Part shown: positions 6,158 through 6,697 of the stretch, in pieces
Layout: each line of letters begins with the position of its first letter
How positions within the stretch are numbered: the first letter of the stretch is position 1
Assembly: GCA_021160945.1 (NCBI GenBank)
Contig: JAGHBQ010000084.1
Location: 1 to 6,697, forward strand
Direction of reading: 5' to 3'
Length of the DNA stretch: 6,697 nt
From: Thermoplasmata archaeon
GTDB lineage: Archaea > Thermoplasmatota > Thermoplasmata > Thermoplasmatales > Aciduliprofundaceae
Program-made: the position numbers and the translations under genes
The notes under the pieces: generated by a model
What the model saw: the letters and a program-made list of their open reading frames with translations, nothing else
Database searches by the model: none
What the model was told of the DNA's origin: nothing

Positions 6158-6508
6158 ATGCTTGCTGCCATAGCCACCATTGCTGTGAGAGAACCGGAAC
6201 TTCTCATTCTTGATGAGCCTACTCGAGGATTATCTTTTAAATATAAGCTCCTTCTTTCTAAATTTCTCAGAAATTATGCAAGAAATAGGGCGGTTATGCT
6301 AATAAGCCATGATGTGGAAACTGTGGCCAGAACATGCAATAGGGTAGCTATTCTTTCAAGAGGCAGGATAATTGCGGAGGGAAATAGAAGAGAAATTATG
6401 TGCTCTTCCCTGATTTATTCTACCCAGCTAAACAAAGTGGTGCAGGGCATAGAAAATATGAAAGAGAGAAAAATTCTCATAGAGGAAGATCTGGGGGTTG
6501 AGTTATGA
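6158..6508 (+). pseudogene. ECF tandem ATPase, 3' part (C-terminal half of second ATPase domain)
   Basis: In-frame continuation of the double ATPase after the TGA. From the ATG at 6158 it encodes 116 residues: the signature helix remainder, Walker B LLILDEPT (15-22 here) with D19 and catalytic E20, and the switch H51 in ISHD. A tail of about 40 residues follows. It has no Walker A and cannot be an ATPase by itself. The D-loop position reads GLS (S26) where aspartate is usual, and the signature helix has Met-Leu where Gln-Arg is common, so this half has drifted in more than one place. No convincing ribosome site precedes 6158, which argues against an independently translated gene. The stop overlaps the next gene as ATGA, the spacing expected of an intact operon. 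I annotate it as the interrupted remainder of the same gene; it would be restored by readthrough or by correction of one base. Confidence 0.7.
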
Positions 6509-6697
6509 AATGGAAATCTTTTGTTCTCTCATTCATTCTTCTTTTCCTGATCGTTCTTTCTCTGCTCTATCCCGATTTATTTTCGCAGTTCTCAGCGATT
6601 TTATCTATCTTTCTTCTTGTTCTCCTTTTTATTCAGATTTTCATATATTATGAAGGAAAAATCACTGGCTCAAAAGAAATTGCAACAATATCTATAC
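6505..6697 (+). CDS. Integral membrane protein, probable ECF S (substrate-binding) component, 5' part
   Basis: The gene starts at ATG 6505, overlapping the ATPase frame by 4 nt (ATGA), and runs off the window; 64 residues are visible. A G-rich stretch (GGGGG, 6493-6497) 7 nt upstream is a modest ribosome site. The protein begins MKWKSF and has two hydrophobic helices at about 5-22 and 28-47. Then comes a short polar loop and a segment KEIATISI (57-64) like the start of the core first helix of ECF S components, where a polar lead-in followed by E-I-A and a small-residue helix is common. Position after T and A components supports the S role. If correct, this subunit defines the substrate, but the part seen does not reveal it. 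Any other membrane protein of the operon is possible. Confidence 0.55.
   Translation, partial: MKWKSFVLSFILLFLIVLSLLYPDLFSQFSAILSIFLLVLLFIQIFIYYEGKITGSKEIATISI

Noticed and set aside
1..6697. CRISPR arrays, tRNA/rRNA genes, insertion sequences and long direct repeats.
   Set aside because: I saw no regularly spaced repeats, no cloverleaf-like tRNA segment and no transposase motif by reading. The window is almost wholly coding.

Overview
This window is archaeal chromosomal DNA, most likely euryarchaeal. The evidence is a UPF0251/DUF134 regulator, an MntR/DtxR-type repressor, an archaeal-style histidyl-tRNA synthetase, a GyaR-type 2-hydroxyacid dehydrogenase, AGA/AGG-rich arginine codons, TATA-like boxes about 20-30 nt upstream of start codons that lack a Shine-Dalgarno site, and strong GGAGG-type sites only at internal operon genes. 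A thermophilic Thermoplasmata-like lineage such as Aciduliprofundum is my best guess. It rests on gene style and not on any search.

Layout. Positions 37-817 (+) hold two overlapping regulator genes: a DUF134 helix-turn-helix protein and an MntR/DtxR-like winged-helix protein with several substituted metal ligands. Positions 848-2080 (+) hold hisS, with its own TATA box and probably a leaderless transcript. Positions 2077-3027 (-) hold a D-2-hydroxyacid dehydrogenase that converges on hisS; the two stop codons overlap in one TTAA. A 97-bp divergent promoter region (3028-3124) separates it from the last block. Positions 3125-6697 (+) hold a tightly packed operon: a membrane-anchored DUF4430 (transcobalamin-C-like) protein, an ECF-type T component, a fused double ATPase, and the start of a membrane protein that looks like an ECF S component and runs off the window.

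How the genes work together. The last four genes make an energy-coupling-factor uptake system. The S component would bind the substrate in the membrane, the T component couples it to ATP hydrolysis by the tandem ATPase, and the DUF4430 protein on the outer face is a candidate capture or accessory factor. Its resemblance to the transcobalamin C-terminal domain makes a corrinoid a reasonable but unproven substrate.

The most striking observation is an in-frame TGA (6149-6151) inside the double ATPase, exactly at the second glycine of the LSGG signature of the second nucleotide-binding domain. The rest of the domain (Walker B, H-loop) continues in the same frame to the ATGA junction with the next gene. 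A single G-to-T change from GGA, a sequencing error, a split gene or recoding are all possible. TGA is used as an ordinary stop at three other gene ends here, so a changed genetic code is unlikely.
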